From NCBI GenBank assembly GCA_900771085.1, contig CAAGMR010000061.1, forward strand, positions 1 through 44,923: 44,923 nt of DNA, written 5' to 3'. The notes beneath the pieces were generated by a model that searched no databases, had not been told where the DNA came from, and saw nothing but the letters and a program-made list of their open reading frames with translations. Each line of letters begins with the position of its first letter. Positions within the stretch are counted from its first letter, which is position 1. The translations under genes were made by a program, and so were the position numbers. This stretch comes from Clostridia bacterium. Its GTDB lineage: Bacteria; Bacillota; Clostridia; Oscillospirales; Acutalibacteraceae. Below are positions 31,470-40,492 of this stretch, piece by piece.

Positions 31470-32903
31470 TTATACGTTGATTTCAACGTCAAGGCCGAGA
31501 AGGTCTGCACGTTCATCAACAATTGGTTTTACAAGGTTCATTACGAATTCTTCAGTCTGTGAAGGAGCGCGACCAACAAAGTTCTTTGGCTCCATTACTG
31601 ACTCAAGTTCTTCGAGAGTCATTCCAAATGCAGGGTCGTTTGCAATTCTTTCAAGAAGATCGTTGGCACCGCCATCAACCTTAACAACCTTGCCTGCGTC
31701 CATGGAATGAACACGGATTTTTTCGTGGAGTTCCTGTCTGTCTCCACCCTTCTTAACAGCTTCCATCATGATGTTTTCTGTTGCCATGAATGGAAGTTCG
31801 GCAAGAAGATGTTTTTCAATCATCTTAGGATATACAACGATACCTGAAACGATGTTGATATAAAGTTCAAGGATAGCATCTGTTGCAAGAAAAGCTTCGG
31901 CAACACTGATTCTCTTGTTTGCAGAGTCATCAAGTGTACGCTCAAGCCACTGTGTTGATGCTGTAAGAGCAGGGTTCATTGCGTCTGTTGAAACATAACG
32001 TGCAAGTGAGCAGATACGTTCACTTCTCATTGGGTTTCTCTTATAAGCCATTGCAGATGAACCAATCTGTGTCTTTTCAAATGGTTCCTCAAGTTCCTTC
32101 TCATGCTGAAGAAGTCTCATGTCAGTAGCAAACTTTGAAGCTGACTGAGCAATGCCTGAAAGAACGCTTACTACCTGGTAGTCAAGTTTTCTTGAGTATG
32201 TCTGGCCTGATACTGCGAAGCAGCCGCTAAAGCCCATCTTCTCAGCAATCTTGTCATCGAGCTGGCGGATTTTTTCCTCGTCGCCATCAAAAAGTTCCAT
32301 GAAGGAAGCCTGTGTGCCGGTTGTACCCTTAGAGCCAAGGAGCTTCATGGTTTCAAGTCTGTGCTCAACTTCATAGTAGTCGAGGAGAATATCCTGAAGC
32401 CAGAGAGAAGCACGCTTACCAACTGTTGTAGGCTGAGCCGGCTGATAATGAGTGAAGCCAAGTGTTGGCATATCTTTGTACTCGAGAGCAAATTTTGAAA
32501 GCTTATCAAGAAGGTTTACAAGCTTCTTTTCAACGAGCTTAAGACCTTCAGTCATTGTAATAACATCTGTGTTGTCTCCAACATAGCATGATGTTGCGCC
32601 AAGATGAATGATAGGTTTTGCTGTAGGGCACTGTACGCCATAAGCGTAAACATGAGACATAACGTCATGACGGCGTTTTTTCTCTTCTTCGATGGCAACT
32701 TCATAGTTGATGTCATCTTTGAATGCCTTGAGTTCAGCAATCTGCTCATCTGTAATGTTAAGGCCGAGTTCCTGCTCGCTTTCAGCAAGAGCAATCCAGA
32801 GTTTTCTCCATGTTCTGAACTTGAAATCAGGAGAGAAAATGTACTGCATCTCTTTGCTTGCGTATCTTGCGTTAAGCGGGGTTTCGTAAGTGTTCTTTTG
32901 CAT
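31470..32903 (-). CDS. purB: Adenylosuccinate lyase
   Basis: 477 residues from ATG 32903. It splits SAICAR to AICAR and adenylosuccinate to AMP. The fumarase/aspartase-superfamily signature appears as 'IGSSAMAYKRNPMRSER'; 'KPIIHLGATSCYVGDNTD' and 'TLGFTHYQPAQPTTVGKRA' are the other two conserved active-site regions. A TTG three codons upstream (32912) is an alternative start close to AAAGGGCGG; the spacing does not decide between them. First gene of the purB-purA operon. Confidence 0.96.
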   Translation of the reverse strand: MQKNTYETPLNARYASKEMQYIFSPDFKFRTWRKLWIALAESEQELGLNITDEQIAELKAFKDDINYEVAIEEEKKRRHDVMSHVYAYGVQCPTAKPIIHLGATSCYVGDNTDVITMTEGLKLVEKKLVNLLDKLSKFALEYKDMPTLGFTHYQPAQPTTVGKRASLWLQDILLDYYEVEHRLETMKLLGSKGTTGTQASFMELFDGDEEKIRQLDDKIAEKMGFSGCFAVSGQTYSRKLDYQVVSVLSGIAQSASKFATDMRLLQHEKELEEPFEKTQIGSSAMAYKRNPMRSERICSLARYVSTDAMNPALTASTQWLERTLDDSANKRISVAEAFLATDAILELYINIVSGIVVYPKMIEKHLLAELPFMATENIMMEAVKKGGDRQELHEKIRVHSMDAGKVVKVDGGANDLLERIANDPAFGMTLEELESVMEPKNFVGRAPSQTEEFVMNLVKPIVDERADLLGLDVEINV

Positions 32904-32952
32904 TTGCGGCAAACCGCCCTTTCAAAAATGTATTGAAAAAATTTTACACACT

Positions 32953-32982
32953 ATTTTAACTTTTTAGGGTGCATAAAGTCAA
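32953..32982 (-). promoter_or_regulatory. Promoter for purB-purA
   Basis: Minus strand TTGACT (32982-32977), an 18-base spacer, TAAAAT (32958-32953). No PurR-type box was recognised. Confidence 0.65.
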
Positions 32983-33002
32983 TGTTAATGGCGTATTTTA
33001 TG

Positions 33003-33031
33003 TTGAATTACAGCGGTTTCTGCACTATAAT
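33003..33031 (+). promoter_or_regulatory. Promoter for the second lipase
   Basis: TTGAAT (33003-33008), a 17-base spacer, TATAAT (33026-33031). In the leader, TACAGAAT (33038-33045) and ATTCTGTA (33064-33071) form an 8-bp inverted repeat of unknown role. Confidence 0.68.
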
Positions 33032-33108
33032 AATAGATACAGAATTTACACATTATGTCGATTATTCTGTATGCTATTCACAAAAAATGATAAAAAGGGA
33101 GATAACTA

Positions 33109-34305
33109 ATGCAAATCGAACGAATCAACAATTATCCTTTCGTCATGTTCCACGGCTTTGCCGGCTTTGGTGAATATGAACTTCTCTCAAAGTATGTTCC
33201 TTATTTCGGCATGTTCTCAACAGACATCAAGAAGCTTTATGCCAAGTATGGCACAGAGTTTTATACTCCATCTGTAAGTGGATTTGCCAGCATGTGGGAC
33301 AGAGCATGCGAAACCTGGGCGCAGATAGTTGGCGGTACCGTTGACTATGGTAAAGTTCACTCCGAAAAAATGGGCCATGAAAGATATGGCCGCACATATC
33401 CGGGTATGATTCCTGACTGGGGTCAGCTCGATGAAGAAGGCAAAATCAAGAAGATTAACGTAATCGGACACTCATTCGGCGGTCCTACAGTACGTTTCTT
33501 CGTTAACATGGTAGTAAGAGGATGCCAGGAAGAAATCGACGGCACACCTGCTGAGGAACTTTCAGAGTTTTTCAAAGGCGGACACGAGAACTGGATTCAT
33601 TCCTGCACAACTCTCGCTTCCGCAAACGACGGTATTTCATTCCTTTATGCTATTGAAAAACCGGCTCCATACATTGCAAAAGGACTTCTTTCAGTTCTTT
33701 CCATTCTTGGTAATGTTCCATTTGCTGCCCTCTACGATCCACAGCTTGAGCAGCACGGCATTCATTGCAAGCCTGAAGACAGAAAACTTCAGCTCAAGGT
33801 AAACTGGAAGGAAGTTGTAAAATACTACGAAAGCGACGACTGCGTACTCAACGACCTTTATGTTCACAAAGCTCGTGAACGTATGGCTGACTGGAAAGCT
33901 TTCGACAACATCTACTACTTCTCATATTCTGCAACAAGAACAGTTCAGAATGCAGAAGGCAACTATGTTCCTGTTAAGAAGATGATTCCTCTTCTTAAGC
34001 CAACAGCTAAGATTGTTGGTAAGTATCCGGGCAACCCTGCTGATGCAAATCATGCAGAAATCGGTCCTGAATGGAAGATGAACGACGGTCTTGTAAACAC
34101 CGTAACAGAGCAGGCTCCAAAGAACGAGCGCTGGGAACCATGGCAGGGTGAGAAGAACATCAAGCCTGGTATCTGGTACGATATGCCAACAGAAGAGAAA
34201 GACCACATGTCTTATTGCGGTAACGGTGAAAGCCGTGAAGATTATGCTCTCTTCTTTATGGATATTCTCAAGAGACTCGACAACCTTCCAACAATCGATC
34301 TTTAA
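33109..34305 (+). CDS. Family I.5-like lipase without signal peptide, paralogue
   Basis: 398 residues, a paralogue of the lipase at 16.1-17.3 kb with the same motif order: 'MFHGFAGFG', 'GHSFGG' (Ser122), 'WKMNDGLVNT' (Asp326), 'TEEKDHMSYCG' (His366). Three zinc-site residues of the Geobacillus lipases are kept (Asp64 in 'MWDRACE', His84 and His90 in 'GKVHSEKMGHERYGRTYPG'); the fourth is Glu214 in 'PQLEQHGI' where the paralogue and Geobacillus enzymes have Asp. There is no signal peptide. AAAGGGAG lies seven bases before ATG 33109. Monocistronic, with its own strong promoter and terminator, so it is controlled apart from the first copy. Substrate unknown; a cytoplasmic esterase or lipid-remodelling role is inferred. 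Confidence 0.88.
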   Translation: MQIERINNYPFVMFHGFAGFGEYELLSKYVPYFGMFSTDIKKLYAKYGTEFYTPSVSGFASMWDRACETWAQIVGGTVDYGKVHSEKMGHERYGRTYPGMIPDWGQLDEEGKIKKINVIGHSFGGPTVRFFVNMVVRGCQEEIDGTPAEELSEFFKGGHENWIHSCTTLASANDGISFLYAIEKPAPYIAKGLLSVLSILGNVPFAALYDPQLEQHGIHCKPEDRKLQLKVNWKEVVKYYESDDCVLNDLYVHKARERMADWKAFDNIYYFSYSATRTVQNAEGNYVPVKKMIPLLKPTAKIVGKYPGNPADANHAEIGPEWKMNDGLVNTVTEQAPKNERWEPWQGEKNIKPGIWYDMPTEEKDHMSYCGNGESREDYALFFMDILKRLDNLPTIDL

Positions 34306-34347
34306 TTAAAAGAATTATACTTCCCTGTTAATTCTATAGAATGCCAA

Positions 34348-34375
34348 AAGGCCCCGCTCGTGTGAGCGGGGCCTT
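34348..34375. terminator. Bidirectional terminator between lipase 2 and ACT gene
   Basis: AAGGCCCCGCTC (34348-34359) and GAGCGGGGCCTT (34364-34375) pair perfectly around GTGT, with T-rich flanks on both sides. Confidence 0.9.
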
Positions 34376-34398
34376 AATCTTTTATTTAAGTAATTAAA

Positions 34399-34827
34399 TT
34401 AAAGATTCTGGAAGTCTGCAGCTGTGTAATAAGTTACAGCAAGAGGTGCGAGAGCAGCCTCTGCAGCAGCATTGTCAGCAACCTTGATTGCTATGGATGC
34501 ACCTTCCTTGCCTGTTGAAAGACCATACATGTACTTGATATCAACATCAGCGGAAGCAAGTGCATTGAGAACGTTTGAAAGGCTTCCAACAGAATGTGGA
34601 ATATTAACAGCAAGTACTTCTGTCTCCTTTACAGCAACGTTGTTTGTCTTGAGAACCTCTTTTGCTTTTTCGGGATCATCTACAAGAATGCGGAGAATGC
34701 CAAAATCTGTTGTGTCGGCAAGTGAGCATGAAGCTACATTGATACCGGCATTTTTAAGGATATTGAACACTTCACTAAGTGTTCCTTCTTCATTTTCCAG
34801 GAATACAGATAACTGTTTAACTACCAT
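34399..34827 (-). CDS. Tandem ACT-domain protein
   Basis: 142 residues made of two ACT domains: 'VKQLSVFLENEEGTLSEVFNILKNAGINV' opens the first and 'AVNIPHSVGSLSNVLNALASADVDIKYMY' the second. ACT domains bind amino acids or related small ligands. Its TAAGGAG ribosome site overlaps the paaK stop codon, so it is translated with the ligase. This paaK-ACT pairing is common in anaerobic Bacillota and Archaea and suggests that an aromatic amino acid or its breakdown product tunes the ligase. Length and start are unambiguous. Confidence 0.9.
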   Translation of the reverse strand: MVVKQLSVFLENEEGTLSEVFNILKNAGINVASCSLADTTDFGILRILVDDPEKAKEVLKTNNVAVKETEVLAVNIPHSVGSLSNVLNALASADVDIKYMYGLSTGKEGASIAIKVADNAAAEAALAPLAVTYYTAADFQNL

Positions 34828-34839
34828 GTCGTTTACTCC

Positions 34840-36141
34840 TTAATCATAAAGTTTACGTTTATCGAGTACGTGTTTTGTCTTGCCCATGCCATGTTCGAGG
34901 CCGTTTGGAGGAACAATTTTAATGTCTGCATTAAGGCCGATGATGCCCTTGATTGTGCTCTTAACCTTTGCACGAAGAGCTTCCATCTCTGATACTTCAT
35001 CTGAGAATGCATCTGCGTCAACTTCAACTTCAATCTGGAATGTATCCTGATCGTTTACACGGTCAACAGTGATGAAGTAGTTTGGTGTGCAGCCAGGGAT
35101 TGTGCAAAGAACAGATTCTACCTGTGTCGGGAATACATTTACACCCTTGATGATAAGCATGTCATCAGTACGTCCAACGAAACGCTGGATACGAGCATGT
35201 GTGCGTCCGCACTTGCACTTTTCATACTTGAGGCTTGTAAGGTCTCTTGTTCTGTATCTGAGAAGAGGCTGACCTGTTCTTGTAATTGATGAGATAACAA
35301 GCTCACCAACTTCACCTTCAGGAACGTGTTCTCCTGTTTCCGGATTAATGATTTCCGGTAAGAAATGATCTTCCCAGATATGAAGACCTTCTCTGTACTC
35401 ACAGTCAGTTGCAACACCAGGTCCGCAAAGTTCGGTAAGGCCATAGATATCAAATGTCTTAATGTGAAGTTTTTCATCAAGACGTGCGCGCATTTCGTTA
35501 GTCCATGGTTCAGCACCATTTACAGATATTCTGAGGTTAAGCTTATCAACAACGCCCATTTCTTCTGCAACTTCAGCTACGTGAAGAAGGTATGAAGGTG
35601 TGCAGGCGATAGCTGTAGCCTGAGTATCGATAAGGAAATCAATGATCTTCTTTGTTGAACCGCCACCCATAGGGATTGTGAGAGCACCGATACGTGAAGA
35701 TGCATCGTGTGCGCCGAGTCCGCCTGTGAAGAGATGGTAACCATAACCTACAAGCATGATATCTTCATCTGTAAGTCCGGCCATTGTCATGCAGCGGGCA
35801 CCGCATTCTGACCATACATCGAGGTCGTTGCGTGTGTAAACGCCAATCTTTGGCTTACCTGTTGTACCTGATGAAGACTGAAGTCTTACAAGCTCCTTCA
35901 TTGGAGCAGCAGCCATACCAAACGGATATGTTTCTGCAAGGTCATGATAAGTTGTAAATGGAAGTTTTACGACATCATCCACGCTCTTGATGTCTTCAGG
36001 CTTTACGCCTGCTGCGTCCATCTTTTTTCTGTAGTGTTCAACATTGTTGTAAATCAAGTCTACAGTTTTTGCTAATCTCTCGCCCTGAAGCTCTCTGAGT
36101 TCTTCGCGAGGCATAGTTTCCATTTTTTCGTTGTAAAACAT
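34840..36141 (-). CDS. paaK: Phenylacetate-CoA ligase family protein
   Basis: 433 residues from ATG 36141 (GAGG nine bases upstream); a five-residue longer start at 36156 is possible. It activates phenylacetate or a related arylacetate to the CoA ester with ATP. Adenylate-forming motifs are 'LQSSSGTTGKPKIGVYT' (P-loop), 'YGLTELCGPGVATDC' and 'RTRDLTSLKYEKCKCGRTHARIQRFVGRTDDMLIIKGVNVFP'-type region read in parts (Asp of 'YRTRDL', hinge 'GRTDDMLI'). In anaerobes this enzyme works with indolepyruvate:ferredoxin oxidoreductase in aromatic amino acid turnover; that enzyme is not in the window. A weak -10 (TACAAT, minus strand near 36205) lies upstream. Confidence 0.93.
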   Translation of the reverse strand: MFYNEKMETMPREELRELQGERLAKTVDLIYNNVEHYRKKMDAAGVKPEDIKSVDDVVKLPFTTYHDLAETYPFGMAAAPMKELVRLQSSSGTTGKPKIGVYTRNDLDVWSECGARCMTMAGLTDEDIMLVGYGYHLFTGGLGAHDASSRIGALTIPMGGGSTKKIIDFLIDTQATAIACTPSYLLHVAEVAEEMGVVDKLNLRISVNGAEPWTNEMRARLDEKLHIKTFDIYGLTELCGPGVATDCEYREGLHIWEDHFLPEIINPETGEHVPEGEVGELVISSITRTGQPLLRYRTRDLTSLKYEKCKCGRTHARIQRFVGRTDDMLIIKGVNVFPTQVESVLCTIPGCTPNYFITVDRVNDQDTFQIEVEVDADAFSDEVSEMEALRAKVKSTIKGIIGLNADIKIVPPNGLEHGMGKTKHVLDKRKLYD

Positions 36142-36269
36142 TGAAAAAGGCCTCATTTCTTTTATTTTCCGTTTTGCACCGCTTTAAAGTGCTAATACCA
36201 TACTATTGTATCATTATTTAAGACCAATTTGACTCCAAAAAACAACAGGCGTCTTTTTGCACATTGCAC

Positions 36270-36300
36270 AAATAAAAGCCACCGCATAATGCGGTGGCTT
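36270..36300 (-). terminator. Terminator of the nucleoside ABC operon
   Basis: Minus strand AAGCCACCGCA, loop TTA, TGCGGTGGCTT (36300-36276), then TTATTTG. It lies five bases after the histone-like gene. Confidence 0.85.
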
Positions 36301-36305
36301 CAGTA

Positions 36306-36740
36306 TTATTTTGAAGTTGTCTTTTTTGCCGGAGCTGTCTTCTTTGCAGCAGTTGTCTTTTTAGCTGCCCCGGCAGATTTGTTTGCTGCAGTGCTCTTTG
36401 CCTTTGCGTTCTGCTTTACAGATTTGTTGGCAGCTTTTGCAGCTTCAGAAGTTGCATTGGTTACAACCTTGGTAACAATGGAATCTTTTCCTGCTACCTG
36501 TTTTGTTACAGAGTTTACCTCTTCCTTAACATTCTTGATGGCAGCCTTTTTTACAGATTCTACAATTCCAAGATCGACATTAAGCTTCTGGGCAATATCA
36601 ACCGGATTCTTGCCGGACTTGAGATCCTTCAGGATTGTCTCGGTATTGATATTCTTCTGAATATCTTTAGCGGCATCCTCAACGATTTCTCTGGCCACAC
36701 GTTCAACGTCAACGTTTTTGAGAGCATCTTTAATGTCCAT
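36306..36740 (-). CDS. Lys/Ala-rich histone H1-like protein
   Basis: 144 residues; no confident family. The N-terminal 95 residues are charged and helical, with a possible helix-turn-helix-like stretch 'PVDIAQKLNVDLGIVESVKK'. The last 50 residues are a low-complexity tail of A-A-K and K-K-T repeats ('AGAAKKTTAAKKTAPAKK'), as in histone H1 and bacterial H1-like proteins, and should bind nucleic acid without specificity. AAGGAG precedes ATG 36740. It begins 22 bases after the second permease gene of the nucleoside ABC transporter with no terminator between, so it is the last gene of that operon, an unusual partner for a transporter. Confidence 0.75.
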   Translation of the reverse strand: MDIKDALKNVDVERVAREIVEDAAKDIQKNINTETILKDLKSGKNPVDIAQKLNVDLGIVESVKKAAIKNVKEEVNSVTKQVAGKDSIVTKVVTNATSEAAKAANKSVKQNAKAKSTAANKSAGAAKKTTAAKKTAPAKKTTSK

Positions 36741-36762
36741 AATAATTCTCCTTTATTTTCCG

Positions 36763-37776
36763 TTATCTATCCTCGCGGAAGTATGAAAGGCCAAGAGACG
36801 CAGGACCCTGGTTCTCCTTATCCTTTCTGACTGAAGCCAATACAAGAACGACAATTGTTACAACATATGGGATAGTTTCAAGAAGTGAGCTCTGTGCGCT
36901 GCTTACAGTAAACCAGCCAAAAGCTGAGATGTAGTTGTAAAGCCAGTATGCAACGCCGAAAATGAATGAACCCCAGAGAAGGTTGAGCGGTTTCCAGGCT
37001 GCGAAAATTACGAGCGCAACCGCGAGCCATCCAAGAGCCTCAATTGACTCACCGGCAAATGTGGACCATCCGCCATAGTTGTAATCAAGAACATAATAAA
37101 CACCGCCAAGTCCTGCAATACCCGAACCGAGGACTGTGGAAATGTACTTGTACTTTGTAACGTTGATGCCTGCGGCATCTGCTGTGCCCGGGTTTTCACC
37201 CACGGCACGAAGGTTAAGACCTGCTCTTGTCTTCTTAAGGAAGAAGTGAAGTGCAAGAGCAATAATGATTGCAAGGTAAAGCATGAAGCCGTAGTTTAGG
37301 AAGATTTTACCGAAGAGGCCGGTTGTCTGTGCAGCACCAACCTTCATGTTGAATACCTTGTTAGCTTCAATAGCCTTAACTGTTGTTGTTCCTGCAGGAA
37401 TAACAAACATACCCATAAAGCGGGCAAGACCTGAACCGAAAATTGTAAGTGCAAGACCAACAACGTTCTGGTTAACCTTGAGAGTAGTTGTGAGAAGGCT
37501 GAAAAGTGCACCGCAAAGCGCTCCGCCTGCGAAGGCACAGAGCAGGCCGATAAGAACAAACATAATCGGACTTGTAGATGCTGCATTCATTTCATACATA
37601 TAGGCACCTACGAAGCCGAAAGCACCGCCCACGCACATTGTACCCGGTGTACCGAGGTTCATGTTACCTGATTTTTCTGTAAGTGTTTCGCCCATGGCAC
37701 CATACATGATTATGGCACCGAAGATAACAGCTCTGTTGAGCCAGGCGAGAATATTTGCAAGTAATGCTGCGCTCAT
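36763..37776 (-). CDS. Nucleoside ABC transporter permease (second)
   Basis: 337 residues, about nine membrane segments, of the branched-chain/BPD-2 permease family used by BMP-type nucleoside importers (YufQ/NupC-like). 'GAMGETLTEKSGNMNLGTPGTMCVGGAFGFVGAY' is the conserved N-terminal segment, and 'TRAGLNLRAVGENPGTADAAGINVTKYK' is the cytoplasmic loop contacting the ATPase. Start ATG 37776 shares one base with the stop of the preceding permease (TAATG), showing translational coupling. Confidence 0.92.
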   Translation of the reverse strand: MSAALLANILAWLNRAVIFGAIIMYGAMGETLTEKSGNMNLGTPGTMCVGGAFGFVGAYMYEMNAASTSPIMFVLIGLLCAFAGGALCGALFSLLTTTLKVNQNVVGLALTIFGSGLARFMGMFVIPAGTTTVKAIEANKVFNMKVGAAQTTGLFGKIFLNYGFMLYLAIIIALALHFFLKKTRAGLNLRAVGENPGTADAAGINVTKYKYISTVLGSGIAGLGGVYYVLDYNYGGWSTFAGESIEALGWLAVALVIFAAWKPLNLLWGSFIFGVAYWLYNYISAFGWFTVSSAQSSLLETIPYVVTIVVLVLASVRKDKENQGPASLGLSYFREDR

Positions 37777-38894
37777 TATTCTCCCTCCTTGCTCTTATTG
37801 AAAATTACACGATAGTTAATAAAGAATTCTGATCCGATTACCATGAAGAGAACAATACCGATGAGAACGTCGCCTGCGCCGGTACCCATTGCAGGATAAA
37901 GGTTTGCAAGCTGTCCTGTGCCCTTTTCAAGGAACATGATGAGAAGTGCAATTGGAATCATTGCAAGAGTGTTAAACTTTGCAAGCCATGCAACGATGAT
38001 AGCTGTGAAGCCGTATCCACCTGCTGTTGTGGAAGATGTAAATGTATGTGACTGACCGGCAACTGTAAGACCGCCTACAAGTCCGCAGATGGCACCGGAA
38101 ATAAGCATTGTGCGAAGAATAACCTTTGTAACATCGATACCGGCATATTTCGCGGTATTCTGAGATTCACCAACTACAGCTATCTCGTATCCATGCTTGG
38201 TTCTCTTAAGGTAGAAGAACATACCGATTGCAAGAACCAGGAAAACAATGATGTTGATTGTATAGCCATGGTTAAAGATGTTTGGAAGCCAGCCTTCCTG
38301 TGTTGTTCTGTTGATGGCATCCATTGATGAGTTTGAACCCTTCCAGTCATTGTAGAAGTAGTCCATGATTTTCATTGCAATGTAGTTCATCATAAGTGTG
38401 AACAGTGTTTCGTTGGTTCCCCACTTTGTTTTGAACACAGCCGGGATGAGACCCCAGATACCACCTGCCACAATACATGCGGTAAACATTGCAAGATAAA
38501 GCATTGGTGCACTGTAGTTATCCTTGAAATCGTGCATTACCACTGCTGTGGCAACAGCACCGATAAGAACCTGGCCTTCTGCACCGATGTTCCAGAATTT
38601 CATTTTGAAAGCCGGAGCAAGAGCAACGGCGATTGCGAGAAGCTTGGTTGCATAAATTGCTGTATCCCAGCATTTGATTTTCATACTGGTTGCATTGCCA
38701 AGCTGACCAAATGTACCGTTAATCATTTCTGTCAGTGCCTTGTCAGGACCGATTCCTGCAACGGCATAAATAAAGAGCATGCAGATTGCGAGAGCTATAA
38801 GGAGTGCTCCGCCTCTGATAAGCCACGCCTTCTTTGAAGGCATGTCATCGTTCTTTACAACATGCACGAGAGGAGCTCTTGATGTCTTAGCCAT
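37776..38894 (-). CDS. Nucleoside ABC transporter permease (first)
   Basis: 372 residues. A positively charged N-terminus precedes about nine helices. 'FWNIGAEGQVLIGAVATAVVM' and 'RTKHGYEIAVVGESQNTAKYAGIDVTK' match the YufP/NupB-like permease group; the latter is the ATPase-contacting EAA-like loop. GGAGG lies before ATG 38894, one base after the ATPase stop. It forms a heterodimeric channel with the following permease. Confidence 0.92.
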   Translation of the reverse strand: MAKTSRAPLVHVVKNDDMPSKKAWLIRGGALLIALAICMLFIYAVAGIGPDKALTEMINGTFGQLGNATSMKIKCWDTAIYATKLLAIAVALAPAFKMKFWNIGAEGQVLIGAVATAVVMHDFKDNYSAPMLYLAMFTACIVAGGIWGLIPAVFKTKWGTNETLFTLMMNYIAMKIMDYFYNDWKGSNSSMDAINRTTQEGWLPNIFNHGYTINIIVFLVLAIGMFFYLKRTKHGYEIAVVGESQNTAKYAGIDVTKVILRTMLISGAICGLVGGLTVAGQSHTFTSSTTAGGYGFTAIIVAWLAKFNTLAMIPIALLIMFLEKGTGQLANLYPAMGTGAGDVLIGIVLFMVIGSEFFINYRVIFNKSKEGE

Positions 38895-38895
38895 T

Positions 38896-40440
38896 TCAGT
38901 TCTCCTCCTTTGTTTCTTTAAGGTTGGTCATAAGCATTCCGACTTCTTCCTTTGTGGTTGTGCGTCCGTCAACAATTCCGTTAACCTTACCGCCGCAAAG
39001 AACAAGGATTCTATCGGAGAGAGCGAGGAGAACGTCAAGGTCCTCGCCAACGTAAATAACTGCCACGCCTTCCTCTTTCTGTCTGTTGAGAAGGTCGTAA
39101 ATAGCGTAGGATGTATTGATATCAAGACCACGAACAGCATAAGCCGTCATAAGAACTTCCGGAGATGCTGCAATTTCACGGCCTACAAGAACCTTCTGGA
39201 CGTTACCGCCGGAAAGCTTTCTTACCGGTGTGTTGATATCCGGAGTAACTACTTCAAGTTCCTCCTTGATTGTTTCAGCAAGTTCGATTGAAGCTGACTC
39301 GTTGCTTGCAATAAGCATGCCATCGCCTTCGTTGTAGTTTCTGAGGAGCATGTTTTCTGCCATGCTCATGGAACCTACAAGACCCATACCAAGTCTGTCT
39401 TCCGGTACGAATGAAAGTGCAACACCGAGTTCCTTTATTGCTCTAGGTGATTTACCAACAAGCTGCTGTTCTTCACCATTTTTATCAAAGTAAAGGATGC
39501 TTGATCCGGCTTCAGAATGCTGAAGTCCGGCAACGGCTTCCAGAAGTTCCTTCTGGCCGCATCCGGAAATACCGGCTATGCCGAGTATTTCGCCGCCGTA
39601 AGCTGAGAAAGATACATCGTCAACTGCAATTACGCCTTCTGAATTGCGGCATGTAAGGTGCTCTACTCTGATTTTTTCAACTGTGTCATGTGGCTCAGGT
39701 CTGTCGATATTAAGTTCAACCTTCTTGCCTACCATCATTTCTGTAAGGGAATTTTCTGTTGCGTCTTTGGTATCAACGCAGCCAATGTATTCGCCTTTTC
39801 TGAGGATGGCAACACGGTCTGAAATCTCGAGTACTTCCTGAAGCTTGTGAGTGATTATGATGATAGACTTTCCGTCAGCCTTCATGTTACGGATAACATT
39901 GAAAAGCTTTTCGGTTTCCTGCGGTGTGAGAACCGCTGTAGGTTCGTCAAGTATAAGAATGTTTGCACCACGATAAAGCTGCTTGATTATTTCAAGTGTC
40001 TGCTTCTGGGAAACAGTCATGTCATAAACCTTCTGATCCGGATTAATGCTGAAACCATATTTGTCAGCTATCTCCTGGATCTTCTTTGCGGCTGTCTTAA
40101 CTGAGAACTTTGAGCCATCATCGTAGCCGAGTACGACATTTTCGGCAGCGGTGAACACATCAACAAGTTTAAAGTGCTGGTGAACCATACCGATTTTTAA
40201 AGCAAAAGCGTCCTTTGGATTGGTGATTTTAACTTTTTCACCGTTTACGAAAATATCGCCTGCATCCGGATAGTAAATACCGGACAGCATATTCATAAGA
40301 GTAGTCTTGCCACTACCGTTTTCACCAAGAAGTGACAGAATCTCGCCTGCATATACCGTAAGATTAACGTCCTTGTTAGCAATACAGCTGGAACCGAAAG
40401 TCTTGGTTATGCCGCGCATTTCCACTGCTACGTTAGGCAT
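38896..40440 (-). CDS. Nucleoside ABC transporter ATPase (double NBD)
   Basis: 514 residues with two nucleotide-binding domains in one chain, as in ribose and nucleoside importers. NBD1: 'LLGENGSGKTTLMNML' (Walker A), 'VSQKQTLEIIKQLYRGANILILDEPTAVL' region (signature and Walker B). NBD2: 'IAGISGCGQKELLEAV' (degenerate Walker A), 'LSGGNVQKVLVGREIA' (signature), and 'VLMTAYAVRGLD' where Walker B normally ends in DEP(T). So NBD2 has a changed Walker B ('MTAYAVRGLD'), a known feature of this family in which one site is weakened. AAAGGAG lies seven bases before ATG 40440. An intercistronic hairpin separates it from the binding protein. Confidence 0.93.
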   Translation of the reverse strand: MPNVAVEMRGITKTFGSSCIANKDVNLTVYAGEILSLLGENGSGKTTLMNMLSGIYYPDAGDIFVNGEKVKITNPKDAFALKIGMVHQHFKLVDVFTAAENVVLGYDDGSKFSVKTAAKKIQEIADKYGFSINPDQKVYDMTVSQKQTLEIIKQLYRGANILILDEPTAVLTPQETEKLFNVIRNMKADGKSIIIITHKLQEVLEISDRVAILRKGEYIGCVDTKDATENSLTEMMVGKKVELNIDRPEPHDTVEKIRVEHLTCRNSEGVIAVDDVSFSAYGGEILGIAGISGCGQKELLEAVAGLQHSEAGSSILYFDKNGEEQQLVGKSPRAIKELGVALSFVPEDRLGMGLVGSMSMAENMLLRNYNEGDGMLIASNESASIELAETIKEELEVVTPDINTPVRKLSGGNVQKVLVGREIAASPEVLMTAYAVRGLDINTSYAIYDLLNRQKEEGVAVIYVGEDLDVLLALSDRILVLCGGKVNGIVDGRTTTKEEVGMLMTNLKETKEEN

Positions 40441-40460
40441 AAAATTTCTCCTTTAAGTCG

Positions 40461-40492
40461 AAAAAGGGAAACCAATCGGGGTTTCCCTTTTT
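40461..40492 (-). terminator. Intercistronic hairpin after the binding-protein gene
   Basis: Minus strand AAAAAGGGAAACC (40492-40480), a short loop, GGTTTCCCTTTTT (40473-40461). The lower stem is A/U, and the T-run lets it act as a partial terminator or RNA-stabilising stem between the BMP and ATPase genes. Confidence 0.7.
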
